NCBI RefSeq assembly: GCF_019278565.1
Contig: NZ_CP058988.1
Span: forward strand, 682,001-746,000
DNA: 64,000 nt
Reading direction: 5' to 3'
Source of the DNA: Cellulophaga sp. HaHa_2_95
Lineage (GTDB): Bacteria; Bacteroidota; Bacteroidia; Flavobacteriales; Flavobacteriaceae
The position numbers and the translations under genes were made by a program. Of this stretch, positions 25,081 through 33,995 are shown one piece after another (position 1 is the first letter of the stretch; each line of letters begins with the position of its first letter). The notes under the pieces were generated by a model. That model ran no database searches, was not told the origin of the DNA, and was given only the letters and a program-made list of their open reading frames with translations.

Positions 25081-26736
25081 TTATTCTGTTTTTACATCTA
25101 TGGTTGATAAAATACGGGCTACTACGTCATTAGCATAAGTGTCTTCTTCTAGCCAAGTAAGTATTATTTGCTGTTGAAAACCTTTACCGCCAAACGTTAC
25201 AATCGTATACTTTCCATTAACCAATTCATCAGATCCTGGCACTGAAAACTTCCCAGAACCATATGTTTTTAATCCTTTTACAGCGCTTGCTGTAGTAAAT
25301 TCTTCGGTTTTGGTTATAATATTTTTTGCTCCTTGTGCTTCAAATTGCTGAATCACAGCATTTACAGAGAGCTCCATATTTGGCTCTACCGGCTTTGTGA
25401 AAGTTGTGGAAGATACACCAACGCTAAAGAGCCCAATAGAACTTCTGTACATAAACACTTGTACCTCTTTTATATCTGCTTTTAATTCTGGGGTAAGCTC
25501 AAACTCTTGTCGTATTAAAACTTTAGGAGTTTCTATAGTGATAGGAGGATACCCATAGGTGCTCGAGATCCATTCCGTCTCTAAAAGCTCTTTTGTAGGA
25601 TGCCCTAACACCGTATCTTTTACGTAGCTAAATCCAAAATAACTCACCGCACTTACTATAGAAATTATAACTACGGCAGCTGCAATAACTACTGTAATAA
25701 TAATTTTATTACGGTGTTTTTTGCGTGCTAATTCTTCTAGATATTCCTCACGCTGCAACAATTCTTCTTCGGTAGGCGGGGGAATAGCATCTTTAGTTTT
25801 TGTGACAATATTTTCAATAGCCTTTCTGTCTTGCTCAGCTACAGAGGTGTCTGGCTTAGACTTAGCGAATTTTACTAAATCTGATGTTTGTAAAATATTT
25901 TTAAATTGACGAATGGTTTCTTCATCTAATTTTAAGTTCCCAGCATCTTTAAGCATTTCTAGCTTGTTGATTAACTGGTCAGTAGTACTTTCCAAGGCAG
26001 AAATATGAACGTCTTCTTCAAGATAAGAACGGACAATATCTGTTAGTTCTGAATAGTATTGCTTGTATTCATCCTGAATTAAATATTTAGAATTTTCTAA
26101 TTTTTTAAGTTCAAGCATCGCTCTATCATAAGGTGGTAATAAAGCAACTTTTTCTTCTTCTGTCAATTTCTTCTTTCTCCAGATGAAAAAATACAGTAAT
26201 CCTGCAAGGACTAATAGACCTGCAATGATTGCAAAAATCCAAAACCAAGGAAAACTACTTTTCTTTTCAACATTAATAATGTCCTTAATGTCAAAAAGTT
26301 GTTGTGCTACAGTATCTACAGGAACAGTGTTTACATAAATGCTTACAGAATCTGTAGTAAAAAATTTTTCATTAATGATGATCTTTTGAGGCGGAAGTGT
26401 ATAAGAACCAGAATCAAATTGTGTTAATGCGTATTTTTTTATTAAAGTAAGCTTCCCATTTTCTGGAATGGTATCTACAGCAAAAGACTCTACCATCTCT
26501 AGTGGAGCAAAAGACTGTGCTTCCTCGGGGAATGTGACTTGGTCTACTTTATCTACGCTCACATTTACGGTGAAGTTTATTTGCTCTCCAATTTTAATAT
26601 CTTTTATATCAACTACAGAAGCAACTTTGGCGTCTGACTGTGCAAATCCAAATGCGCTTACAAAAAGTAAGCACAATAATATGTATCGTTTGTATAACGA
26701 AAAGTAAGAAATAAGTAGGGTATTATATTTTATCAT
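25081..26736 (-). CDS. BatD-like/DUF4381-type membrane protein with an extra C-terminal domain
   Basis: 551 residues. Order: signal peptide (about 14-33), a beta-sandwich domain like that of BatD (about 38-137), a first membrane segment (162-186), a charged cytoplasmic helical region (190-342; YDRAMLELKKLENSKYLIQDEYKQYYSELTDIVRSYLEE is typical of this gene position), a second membrane segment (344-369), and an additional ~180-residue domain. The last part is unusual as an addition: it would be on the outside after the second pass. Gene position between DUF58 and batA is standard; gaps are 2-4 bases. Confidence 0.8.
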   Translation of the reverse strand: MIKYNTLLISYFSLYKRYILLCLLFVSAFGFAQSDAKVASVVDIKDIKIGEQINFTVNVSVDKVDQVTFPEEAQSFAPLEMVESFAVDTIPENGKLTLIKKYALTQFDSGSYTLPPQKIIINEKFFTTDSVSIYVNTVPVDTVAQQLFDIKDIINVEKKSSFPWFWIFAIIAGLLVLAGLLYFFIWRKKKLTEEEKVALLPPYDRAMLELKKLENSKYLIQDEYKQYYSELTDIVRSYLEEDVHISALESTTDQLINKLEMLKDAGNLKLDEETIRQFKNILQTSDLVKFAKSKPDTSVAEQDRKAIENIVTKTKDAIPPPTEEELLQREEYLEELARKKHRNKIIITVVIAAAVVIISIVSAVSYFGFSYVKDTVLGHPTKELLETEWISSTYGYPPITIETPKVLIRQEFELTPELKADIKEVQVFMYRSSIGLFSVGVSSTTFTKPVEPNMELSVNAVIQQFEAQGAKNIITKTEEFTTASAVKGLKTYGSGKFSVPGSDELVNGKYTIVTFGGKGFQQQIILTWLEEDTYANDVVARILSTIDVKTE

Positions 26737-26738
26737 TT

Positions 26739-27605
26739 TTATCCTCTTCGCTTAAAATAACCTAATAGTTTTTTGACATAGCTTTCATCTACACGACATG
26801 CAAGAACACCGCAACCAGATTTTGAAAATGTAGTCTGAAAATAAGTAATACGCTCTTGGTAATATTTGCCGTAATTGAGGCGTACCTTTTTAGATTGTGT
26901 GTTTACCAATTGTAACTGGCCAGTTTCTGCATCTTCCATTTGTACCATTCCAATGTTAGGGATGGTTTCTTCTCTTTCATCGTAAATGCGAATTCCGGTA
27001 ACATCATGCTTTTTACCCGTAATACGTAAAGTTTGTAAGTAATCGTCTGTAATAAAATCAGAAAGAACAAAAACAATGGCTTTCTTCTTCATTACATTGG
27101 TTAAATACTTCAGAGCAACCGCTAGATCTGTCTTATTGCTTTTAGGTTTAAATTCAATAAGTTCTCTGATAATTCTCAGCACATGACTCTTTCCTTTTTT
27201 AGGAGGAATAAACAGTTCTATTTGGTCTGAGAATAATATTAATCCAACTTTATCATTGTTCTGTAAAGCAGAAAATGCAAGGGTAGCAGATATTTCTGTA
27301 ATTATTTCGTTTTTAAATTGATTAGAAGAGCCAAAAAGTTCAGAACCACTCACATCTACCATAAGCATCATGGTGAGTTCTCTTTCTTCTTCAAAAACTT
27401 TGATGTAGGGTTCGTTATATCTTGCCGTAACGTTCCAGTCAATAGCACGCACATCATCACCAAATTGGTATTGACGTACTTCGCTAAATGTCATCCCTCT
27501 ACCTTTAAATGTGGAGTGGTATTCCCCTCCAAAAATATGGTCAGACAGACGACGCGTCTTTATCTCGATTTTACGAACTTTTTTTAATAACTCTTTGGTA
27601 TCCAT
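26739..27605 (-). CDS. DUF58 (VWA-related) protein of the moxR operon
   Basis: 288 residues, no membrane segment. The DUF58 signature is present near residue 55: GDDVRAIDWNVTARYNEPYIKVFEEERE, followed by a VWA-like metal motif DVSGSE at about residues 88-93. These proteins are cytoplasmic partners of MoxR AAA ATPases. The start ATG follows a purine-rich stretch. It lies 107 bases after moxR, separated from it by a perfect hairpin (27675-27701), and is otherwise tightly linked to the downstream bat genes. Confidence 0.93.
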   Translation of the reverse strand: MDTKELLKKVRKIEIKTRRLSDHIFGGEYHSTFKGRGMTFSEVRQYQFGDDVRAIDWNVTARYNEPYIKVFEEERELTMMLMVDVSGSELFGSSNQFKNEIITEISATLAFSALQNNDKVGLILFSDQIELFIPPKKGKSHVLRIIRELIEFKPKSNKTDLAVALKYLTNVMKKKAIVFVLSDFITDDYLQTLRITGKKHDVTGIRIYDEREETIPNIGMVQMEDAETGQLQLVNTQSKKVRLNYGKYYQERITYFQTTFSKSGCGVLACRVDESYVKKLLGYFKRRG

Positions 27606-27645
27606 TTTCCTCTCTCTACCCTCTCCCTATAAGAGAAAGGTCTTT
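27606..27645 (-). other. Purine-rich leader before the DUF58 gene
   Basis: On the minus strand the leader reads CTTTCTC...GGGAGAGGGTAGAGAGAGG up to 8 bases before the DUF58 ATG. It holds an imperfect inverted pattern CCTCTCCC/GAGAAAGG. It could be a strong ribosome-binding region, which is unusual in this phylum, or a fragment of a dispersed palindromic repeat. I could not test for other copies; I saw none in this window. Confidence 0.35.
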
Positions 27646-27674
27646 TAAAAACTTAAATTTTTAGTATCCCTAGT

Positions 27675-27701
27675 AAAATACTTCCTGTCAGGAAGTATTT
27701 T
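27675..27701. other. Perfect 13-bp hairpin between moxR and the DUF58 gene
   Basis: AAAATACTTCCTG - T - CAGGAAGTATTTT is an uninterrupted inverted repeat 11 bases after the moxR stop. As RNA the loop would open to about 5 nt. The symmetrical A/T flanks give a U-run on both strands, so it can act as an attenuator or partial terminator that lowers expression of the bat genes relative to moxR, or as an RNase processing site. Confidence 0.65.
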
Positions 27702-27711
27702 AGGATGAGAT

Positions 27712-28713
27712 TTAAGGAACCTCTATTTCATTTACAATTTTGTTAATGATGTCTACTGAAGTTATATTTTCTGCTTCCGCTTCGTAAGTAATTCCAATTC
27801 TGTGTCTTAAAACATCATGTACTACAGCTCTAACATCTTCAGGAACAACATATCCTCTTCTTTTTATGAAAGCGTAACATTTAGCAGCATTTGCTAAGTT
27901 GATACTCCCTCTTGGAGAGGCTCCAAAACTGATTAATGGTTTTAAATCTTCTAACTTATATTTTTCTGGGTAACGTGTAGCAAATATGATATCCAAGATA
28001 TATTTTTCAATCTTTTCATCCATATACACTTCTCTTACCGCTTTTTGAGCGCTAAGAATTTGTGCTGTAGTTACTACAGCATTTACCGTTTCATAACTTC
28101 CTGTTAGATTTTGACGCATAATTAATTGCTCCTCATTCATTTTAGGATAATCAATTACTGTTTTCAACATAAAACGGTCAACTTGAGCTTCTGGTAACGG
28201 GTAAGTTCCTTCTTGCTCTACTGGGTTTTGTGTTGCCATTACTAAAAATGGTTTGTCTAATATAAAAGTTTGATCACCAATGGTCACCTGCTTTTCTTGC
28301 ATCGCTTCTAAAAGAGCCGATTGCACTTTTGCAGGTGCACGGTTAATTTCATCTGCTAAAACAAAGTTGGCGAAAATAGGACCTTTTTTAATAGAAAAAT
28401 CATTGTCTTTCATATTAAAAATCATAGTACCAACAACATCTGCAGGTAGTAAATCTGGTGTAAACTGTATTCTACTAAAACTACCTTTTACTGCTTTCGC
28501 TAAGGTGTTAATCGCTAAAGTTTTTGCTAATCCAGGAACACCTTCTAGTAAAATGTGTCCTTGGCCTAAAAGCCCAATTAGTAATCTTTCAACCATATAC
28601 TTTTGACCAACAATAACCTTGTTCATCTCCAGCATTAATAAATCTATAAAAGCACTTTCTTGCGCAATTTTCTCGTTGATAGCACTAATATCGATTGAAG
28701 TATTTTCTTCCAT
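27712..28713 (-). CDS. moxR: MoxR-family AAA ATPase
   Basis: 333 residues from the ATG at 28713 (MEENTSIDISAINEKI), the usual family start; ATGs at 28719 and 28734 are possible. Walker A is LLEGVPGLAKT at about residues 55-65, and Walker B/sensor features follow in FVLADEINRAPAKVQSALLEAMQEKQVTIG and VMATQNPVEQEGTYPLPEAQVDRF. MoxR ATPases are chaperone-like and act with VWA-domain partners, here encoded by the next genes (DUF58, BatA, BatB). It is the first gene of the operon. Confidence 0.95.
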   Translation of the reverse strand: MEENTSIDISAINEKIAQESAFIDLLMLEMNKVIVGQKYMVERLLIGLLGQGHILLEGVPGLAKTLAINTLAKAVKGSFSRIQFTPDLLPADVVGTMIFNMKDNDFSIKKGPIFANFVLADEINRAPAKVQSALLEAMQEKQVTIGDQTFILDKPFLVMATQNPVEQEGTYPLPEAQVDRFMLKTVIDYPKMNEEQLIMRQNLTGSYETVNAVVTTAQILSAQKAVREVYMDEKIEKYILDIIFATRYPEKYKLEDLKPLISFGASPRGSINLANAAKCYAFIKRRGYVVPEDVRAVVHDVLRHRIGITYEAEAENITSVDIINKIVNEIEVP

Positions 28714-28861
28714 ATGCATTATATATTTGGACAAGCTAATAAATAGATACGCAAATTGAAAATTTATTTAGATATCCGCTGTTAACAATTGGTTAAAAAT
28801 TAACAAAAGCCCTAAGTTTTATGAAGGCTTTAAGGTATTTATTTTTTAATTTCACATTCTG

Positions 28862-29734
28862 ATGGGAAATAATACAAATTATTCGAAAATTATAGCAGGA
28901 ACCATGACTTGGGGAAGTTGGGGAAAACAATTTTCTACGGAAGAAATGGTGGTATTAATGGAGCAATGTTTGGTGCTAGGAATAACAACATTCGATCACG
29001 CAGATATTTATGGGGATTATGGAACGGAAGCAGCTTTTGGAAAAGCATTTAAAGCGAGTACTTTGGATAGGTCTAAAGTGCAATTTATAAGTAAGTGCGG
29101 AATTCAGATGACCTCTGGTAGGGAAAATGATGTGAAGCATTATCAATACGATAAAGATTATATTATTTCATCTACAGAAGCATCCTTAAAAAAGCTCAAT
29201 ACAGACTATTTAGATATGTTATTGTTGCACAGGCCAAGTCCACTTTTGCAACCGGAGGAGGTTGCAGAAGCTATATTGAGTCTTAAAGATTCAGGAAAAA
29301 TTAAAAAATTTGGTGTTTCCAATTTTACACCTTCTCAAATAGGCTTGCTAGAATCAGAAATAACCGTGTCTGCAAATCAAATAGAATTCTCTTTGACTCA
29401 GAATGATGTTATGGAAAACGGTACACTAGATGATTGTATGTTGCATAAACGCATGACCATGTGTTGGAGTCCTTTAGGGAGTTATTTCAGGGCGCACAGT
29501 GCAAAATCAGAACGTATAGCCTTGGTGCTTAAAACACTTATGGAAAAATATAATGCATCAGAGAGCCAGCTACTCTTAGCGTGGTTGTTAAAACATCCAG
29601 CATCAGTTTTTCCTGTAGTCGGCACTACGAATTTTGATCGCTTGTCTGAATCTGTAGCTGCTGTAGAAATAAATTTAGAATTACAAGATTGGTTTTTACT
29701 ATTAGAAGCAAGTCAAGGAAAGGAAGTCGCATAA
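28862..29734 (+). CDS. Aldo/keto reductase
   Basis: 290 residues, one (beta/alpha)8 barrel. The catalytic tetrad can be placed as Asp in TTFDHADIYGDYGTE, Tyr in that same segment, Lys in FISKCG and His in MLLLHRPSP. The C-terminal part ends with LKHPASVFPVVGTTNFDRL, which binds the NADPH phosphate. It reduces aldehydes or ketones; the substrate is unknown. It is divergent from moxR across 127-148 bp and precedes an SDR gene by 19 bases, probably in one operon. Confidence 0.94.
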   Translation: MGNNTNYSKIIAGTMTWGSWGKQFSTEEMVVLMEQCLVLGITTFDHADIYGDYGTEAAFGKAFKASTLDRSKVQFISKCGIQMTSGRENDVKHYQYDKDYIISSTEASLKKLNTDYLDMLLLHRPSPLLQPEEVAEAILSLKDSGKIKKFGVSNFTPSQIGLLESEITVSANQIEFSLTQNDVMENGTLDDCMLHKRMTMCWSPLGSYFRAHSAKSERIALVLKTLMEKYNASESQLLLAWLLKHPASVFPVVGTTNFDRLSESVAAVEINLELQDWFLLLEASQGKEVA

Positions 29735-29753
29735 TTAATTTTTAAAAATAAGC

Positions 29754-30509
29754 ATGAATAAAACAGTTTTAATTACCGGAGCAACTAGTGGAATAGGAAA
29801 ATCTACAGCTATTTTATTCGCTGCAAATAAATTTAATTTAGTGTTGTGTGGTAGAAGGCAAGAGCGCTTAGATGCCTTGCAGCAAGAGTTAAGTAAAGAA
29901 ACAAAAGTACATACTTTAAATTTTGATGTGAGGGATAAAGTAGGGGTTTTTGCCGCAATACAATCCTTGCCATTAGATTTTGCTGATATTGATATCCTTA
30001 TCAATAATGCAGGGAATGCTCATGGTTTAGATACGATTGATGATGGAGATACAGAGGATTGGGATGCAATGTTGGATATTAATGTAAAAGGATTACTCTA
30101 TGTATCTAAGGCTGTTATTCCTAAGATGACCGCTAGGAAATCTGGACATATAATTAATATAGGTTCTACAGCAGGCAAAGAAGTGTACCCTAAAGGCAAT
30201 GTGTATTGTGGTAGTAAACATGCTGTTGATGCCATCACTAAGGGAATGTTGATAGACTTAAATCCTTACGGGATTAGGGTAGGTGCTGTTAATCCTGGTT
30301 TGGTAGAAACAGAATTTAGTAAGGTTAGGTTCAAGGGCGATGAAGATAAAGCAGAAAACGTCTACAAAGGATTTCAAGCTTTAAAACCAGAAGACATTGC
30401 AGATATTATTCACTTTGTAGTCACCAGGCCTTACCATGTAAATATTGCCGACTTAATTGTGATGCCAACAGCTCAGGCGAGCTCAACAATTGTAAATAAA
30501 AATTTATGA
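29754..30509 (+). CDS. Short-chain dehydrogenase/reductase (YdfG-like)
   Basis: 251 residues, classical SDR. TGATSGIGKST near the start binds the cofactor, NNAGNAHG follows strand 4, and the catalytic Ser (GSTAGKE) and YCGSK (Tyr-x3-Lys) are all present. The middle and C-terminus resemble YdfG/serine 3-dehydrogenase-type enzymes that oxidise 3-hydroxy acids; this is similarity by eye. Its last codon overlaps the start of the next gene by 4 bases. Confidence 0.93.
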   Translation: MNKTVLITGATSGIGKSTAILFAANKFNLVLCGRRQERLDALQQELSKETKVHTLNFDVRDKVGVFAAIQSLPLDFADIDILINNAGNAHGLDTIDDGDTEDWDAMLDINVKGLLYVSKAVIPKMTARKSGHIINIGSTAGKEVYPKGNVYCGSKHAVDAITKGMLIDLNPYGIRVGAVNPGLVETEFSKVRFKGDEDKAENVYKGFQALKPEDIADIIHFVVTRPYHVNIADLIVMPTAQASSTIVNKNL

Positions 30510-31642
30510 TTAATAAACGCTTACTTGTTAAAAACCTTCTTGCGCACAATGACGAGAATAGTTTTTACGATAAAAAGCGTTTTATAAGTATTGGAGAGCG
30601 CGAGGGAAAAGCTAAGTTTTTAAAACATGTTTGTGCCCTTGCAAACAGCAATCCTAAAAATAATTCTTTTATAGTCATAGGGGTAGAAGATGAGGATAAT
30701 AAAATTGTAGGGGTAGATTTCTTTGATGACAGCAAAATTCAAAACCTGGTCAATGCCTATTTAGATCAGCCACCATTAATTTCTTATGAAAATATCCCTT
30801 TTCCTAATTTGCCAGAAGGAAAAGTAGTTGGTTTGGTGACCATCAAGTCTGCGGGTAAAGTTTGTTCACTCCGTAAAAATATCTGGAAATATTATGGAGG
30901 ATCTGTGTTTTTTAGAGAGGGGAGCATAAGCTTGCCAAAGGCTTATGGTATTGAATTAAAAGATATGAATTCTGAGGCTGTTGCTACCATAGAGTTACAT
31001 GCAAGAAATAATATCGAATTAACTTTAGATGGTGTTATAGATTTTATAAACCATCGTCATAAGGATTTGAGTAGTAGCTATAAAGTTTTTAAAGAACAAT
31101 TTGTAGTTTGCTGGGCGGGTAATAAAAAGAAGGTAGCAAATGAAACCTATTATTCGCGTGTAGATATTGAGCTTATAAATGAGCAGGTAAAACTTTTTTA
31201 TTCTGCCTTAGATGAAATTACCATACATTATGATGAGGATTCTTTCAATACGGTAGAGTATGTTCAATTGGGCTTAGGAGAACAACAAAAGTATTATCCT
31301 TTAGAAAAGGTGAAAATTACCTTTCATGAGAATGGCACTTATACCATCCAAAGCCAATTGGTTTTTGAGGCTCCGCAGTATGATAAAAAAGTGTTACATC
31401 ATATTTATAATTCTAATGGTGTATTATTACAGAAGTTAGAGAAAAATATGGCGTTATCACGATCAGAAAGTAAGGATCTAGAATTATTACCTGCGACCTA
31501 TCTAATTTGTTTCTTAAACGGATTTGAAGAAGCAAAATATTTCATGGAAAGCGCAAGGCCGCTTCTGAAAAAAATAAATGGTAAGGTGTACCAATCTTTA
31601 AAAGAATCTTTGCGAATAATGAGAAAAGTAAAATATAATTAA
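30506..31642 (+). CDS. AlbA_2/Schlafen-type putative DNA-binding protein
   Basis: 378 residues. The N-terminal ~130 residues fit the Schlafen AlbA_2 domain: the GxxxK-like start EREGKAKFLKHVCALANSNPKNNSFIVIGVEDEDNKIVGVD and VKSAGKVCSLRKN. The usual helicase or AAA parts seen in longer family members are absent; the C-terminal ~200 residues are beta-rich without a recognised domain. Such proteins are annotated as ATP-binding transcription regulators, but I see no clear Walker A motif. It overlaps the SDR stop (ATGA), so it is translationally coupled to it. Confidence 0.8.
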   Translation: MINKRLLVKNLLAHNDENSFYDKKRFISIGEREGKAKFLKHVCALANSNPKNNSFIVIGVEDEDNKIVGVDFFDDSKIQNLVNAYLDQPPLISYENIPFPNLPEGKVVGLVTIKSAGKVCSLRKNIWKYYGGSVFFREGSISLPKAYGIELKDMNSEAVATIELHARNNIELTLDGVIDFINHRHKDLSSSYKVFKEQFVVCWAGNKKKVANETYYSRVDIELINEQVKLFYSALDEITIHYDEDSFNTVEYVQLGLGEQQKYYPLEKVKITFHENGTYTIQSQLVFEAPQYDKKVLHHIYNSNGVLLQKLEKNMALSRSESKDLELLPATYLICFLNGFEEAKYFMESARPLLKKINGKVYQSLKESLRIMRKVKYN

Positions 31643-31711
31643 TAATTACATCTATTGGTGCTTTTTAAGGAATTAGGTATCTTGATAAAAAATAAATAAA
31701 CACAAACCGAA

Positions 31712-32845
31712 ATGGGACTATTTGACGAAATAAAGAAAAAACTGAGTCACGAATTTATAGATATTATAGAGTGGCTTGATACTTCAGATGATACTATCGT
31801 ACATAGATTTGAAAGATACCAAAATGAAATAAAGAATCAGGCAAAATTAATTGTTCGTGAGGGCCAAGTAGCGGTATTCATTAATGAAGGGCAATTAGCA
31901 GATGTTTTTAAACCAGGTACGTATACTTTAGATACTCAGAATTTACCAATTCTTACTACTTTAAAAGGATGGAAATATGGGTTTGATAGTCCGTTTAAAG
32001 CAGAAGTATACTTTGTAAACACACATTTGTTTACGGATGAAAAGTGGGGCACAAAAAATGCGATTATTTTAAATGATGATCGTTTTGGATTGACTGAAAT
32101 TAGAGCTTTTGGTACATACAGCTTCCGCATACAAGATGCAGGGAAATTTGTGGTAGATGTGGTAGGTACGGATGGTAATTTTACCAATTATGAAGTCAAT
32201 GAGCATTTAAAAAGCCTAATTGTTACGCGTTTTACAGATACTGTAGGAGAAGCTAATTTACCTATAGAATTGTACGCTGCAAATACATCAGAATTGTCTG
32301 AGACTTGCCAGGAGGTTATGCAGCCAGAATTTGGCCGTGTCGGTATTTTATTAGAAAAATTTTATATCGAGAACGTTTCTATGCCCGAAGAGCTTAAAAA
32401 AGAAATCTTTGAATATTCTAGACTAGATAAACTAGATATGGGCAAGCTTACGCAGTTCAAGACGGCAAAAGCTATAGAGGAAGCTGCTAAAAATGAAGGT
32501 GGTACCGCTGGTGCAGGAATGGGCATGGGTATGGGCTTTGCTTTAGCACAACAAATGGGTGGAATGATGAATCCGCAAATGGCACAACAGAATAATCCTA
32601 ATATGCAGCAAGCAGCTGTTCCACCACCTATGCCAGTGCAGGTACTATATCATTATGCTATAAATGGTACGCAGATGGGACCTGTTCCTTTTGAGAAATT
32701 AAAAGAGCTTTTTGCAAATAGAACGGTAAATAAAGATACTTTAGTTTGGAAACAAGGAATGGCCAACTGGTCTGCTTTGCATGAAATAGAGGAGCTTAAA
32801 TCGTTTTTAGGAGGTAATACACCACCACCGCTCCCTATCTCATAA
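31712..32845 (+). CDS. SPFH-domain protein with a C-terminal GYF_2 domain (YdjI-like)
   Basis: 377 residues, no N-terminal membrane segment. The N-terminal ~270 residues match the virion-core/YdjI type of SPFH protein (LIVREGQVAVFINEGQLADVFKPGTYTLDTQNLPILTTLKGWKYGFDSPFKAEVYFVN). A methionine/glycine/glutamine-rich linker (about 268-300) follows, then a GYF_2 domain (YHYAINGTQMGPVPFEKLKELFANRTVNKDTLVWKQGMANWSAL), which binds proline-rich peptides. The next gene is a zinc-ribbon membrane protein. In B. subtilis such a pair (YdjI/YdjG) anchors PspA-type membrane stress proteins. Confidence 0.9.
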   Translation: MGLFDEIKKKLSHEFIDIIEWLDTSDDTIVHRFERYQNEIKNQAKLIVREGQVAVFINEGQLADVFKPGTYTLDTQNLPILTTLKGWKYGFDSPFKAEVYFVNTHLFTDEKWGTKNAIILNDDRFGLTEIRAFGTYSFRIQDAGKFVVDVVGTDGNFTNYEVNEHLKSLIVTRFTDTVGEANLPIELYAANTSELSETCQEVMQPEFGRVGILLEKFYIENVSMPEELKKEIFEYSRLDKLDMGKLTQFKTAKAIEEAAKNEGGTAGAGMGMGMGFALAQQMGGMMNPQMAQQNNPNMQQAAVPPPMPVQVLYHYAINGTQMGPVPFEKLKELFANRTVNKDTLVWKQGMANWSALHEIEELKSFLGGNTPPPLPIS

Positions 32846-32909
32846 TCCTATTTAAATAAAAATAAATGTTGGTGTGCCATAAATCCAATGTACAGTTTAA
32901 TGGTAATTC

Positions 32910-33995
32910 ATGGAAGAAACATTTTTAAGTGAACATAAGAAATCATGTGCTAGCTGTGGTGCGGAGCTTAAATTTAAACCAGGTTCTGATCAGCTAAAAT
33001 GTGAATATTGTGGTTATGAAGAATTTATAGAGCAAGCAAAAAGTAGCTTTGAAGAGCTAGAGCTTCAGCATTATCTAAAAGTAGTTGGAGACAATGCGTA
33101 TACAGAAACGATAGAGTTACTTCATTGTAAAAACTGTGGTGCTAATCAGCATGTAGAGGAGAATTATAAATCTTTAGATTGCGTGTATTGCGGGGATCCT
33201 TTGATTCGGGAAGATGTTGTAAAAGAAGGGTGGATTTTACCCGGGGCATTAGTGCCTTTTCAGATTGACGCTAAAAAAGCAAAAGCGACTTTTAAAACGT
33301 GGGTTAGTGGCCTTTGGTTTGCTCCAAATAAATTAAAAAAAGCGGCCTTAGATGCAGAAGGCTTACATGGTCTATATGTGCCCCATTGGACTTTTGACGC
33401 TAATTTGTATGCTACCTATAAAGGGCAAAGAGGGGACTATTACTATGAAACACAACGCTACAAAACAAAAAGCGGAACACAAACCAGGCAAGTACGTAAA
33501 ACGCGATGGTCAAGCGCATCTGGTTCTGTAAATGGTTTTGTGGATGATATTTTAATAAATGCTTCTCAAAAAAAGAGAAGAGATATTCCTGCCAAAATTG
33601 CGCATTGGAACTTAAAGGAATTAGTAGGGTTTAATTCAAAATATTTGTCTGGTTTTGTAACCGAAAAATATACCATTTCGTTAAAAGAAGGGCACCATCA
33701 ATCTTTTCAGGAAGCAAAAAATATTGCCTATAGTTGGATTCGTGGAGATATAGGCGGAGATACACAAAGGGTAGATCATGCAGATATTAAACTGTCTGAT
33801 GAAACCTTTAAACATATTTTAGTCCCTGTTTATATAAGCTCATACAGCTACAATGGTAAAGAATATCAATTTTATGTCAACGGGCAAACAGGTGCCATTA
33901 GTGGCGTGAGGCCTTATTCTTTTTGGAAAATATTTTTTTTAGTAGTTTTTATCATCATTATTATAGCAGTTATTGCGATTTTTACACAATCATGA
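32910..33995 (+). CDS. Double zinc-ribbon membrane protein (YdjG-like)
   Basis: 361 residues. Two zinc ribbons are visible: CASCG (Cys13, Cys16) with CEYCG (Cys31, Cys34), and CKNCG (Cys73, Cys76) with CVYCG (Cys91, Cys94). A long mixed region follows with many aromatic residues, and one strong membrane segment ends the protein (about 333-357, FFLVVFIIIIIAVIAIF). Ribbons therefore face the cytoplasm. Some databases name relatives after PriA helicase ribbons; no helicase is present here. It is 64 bases after the SPFH gene and overlaps the next ATG. Confidence 0.85.
   Translation: MEETFLSEHKKSCASCGAELKFKPGSDQLKCEYCGYEEFIEQAKSSFEELELQHYLKVVGDNAYTETIELLHCKNCGANQHVEENYKSLDCVYCGDPLIREDVVKEGWILPGALVPFQIDAKKAKATFKTWVSGLWFAPNKLKKAALDAEGLHGLYVPHWTFDANLYATYKGQRGDYYYETQRYKTKSGTQTRQVRKTRWSSASGSVNGFVDDILINASQKKRRDIPAKIAHWNLKELVGFNSKYLSGFVTEKYTISLKEGHHQSFQEAKNIAYSWIRGDIGGDTQRVDHADIKLSDETFKHILVPVYISSYSYNGKEYQFYVNGQTGAISGVRPYSFWKIFFLVVFIIIIIAVIAIFTQS

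Noticed and set aside
33923..33991. Upstream extension of the phosphatase gene
   Set aside because: It overlaps the membrane segment of the zinc-ribbon gene in another frame; the ATGA overlap at 33992 is the natural start.
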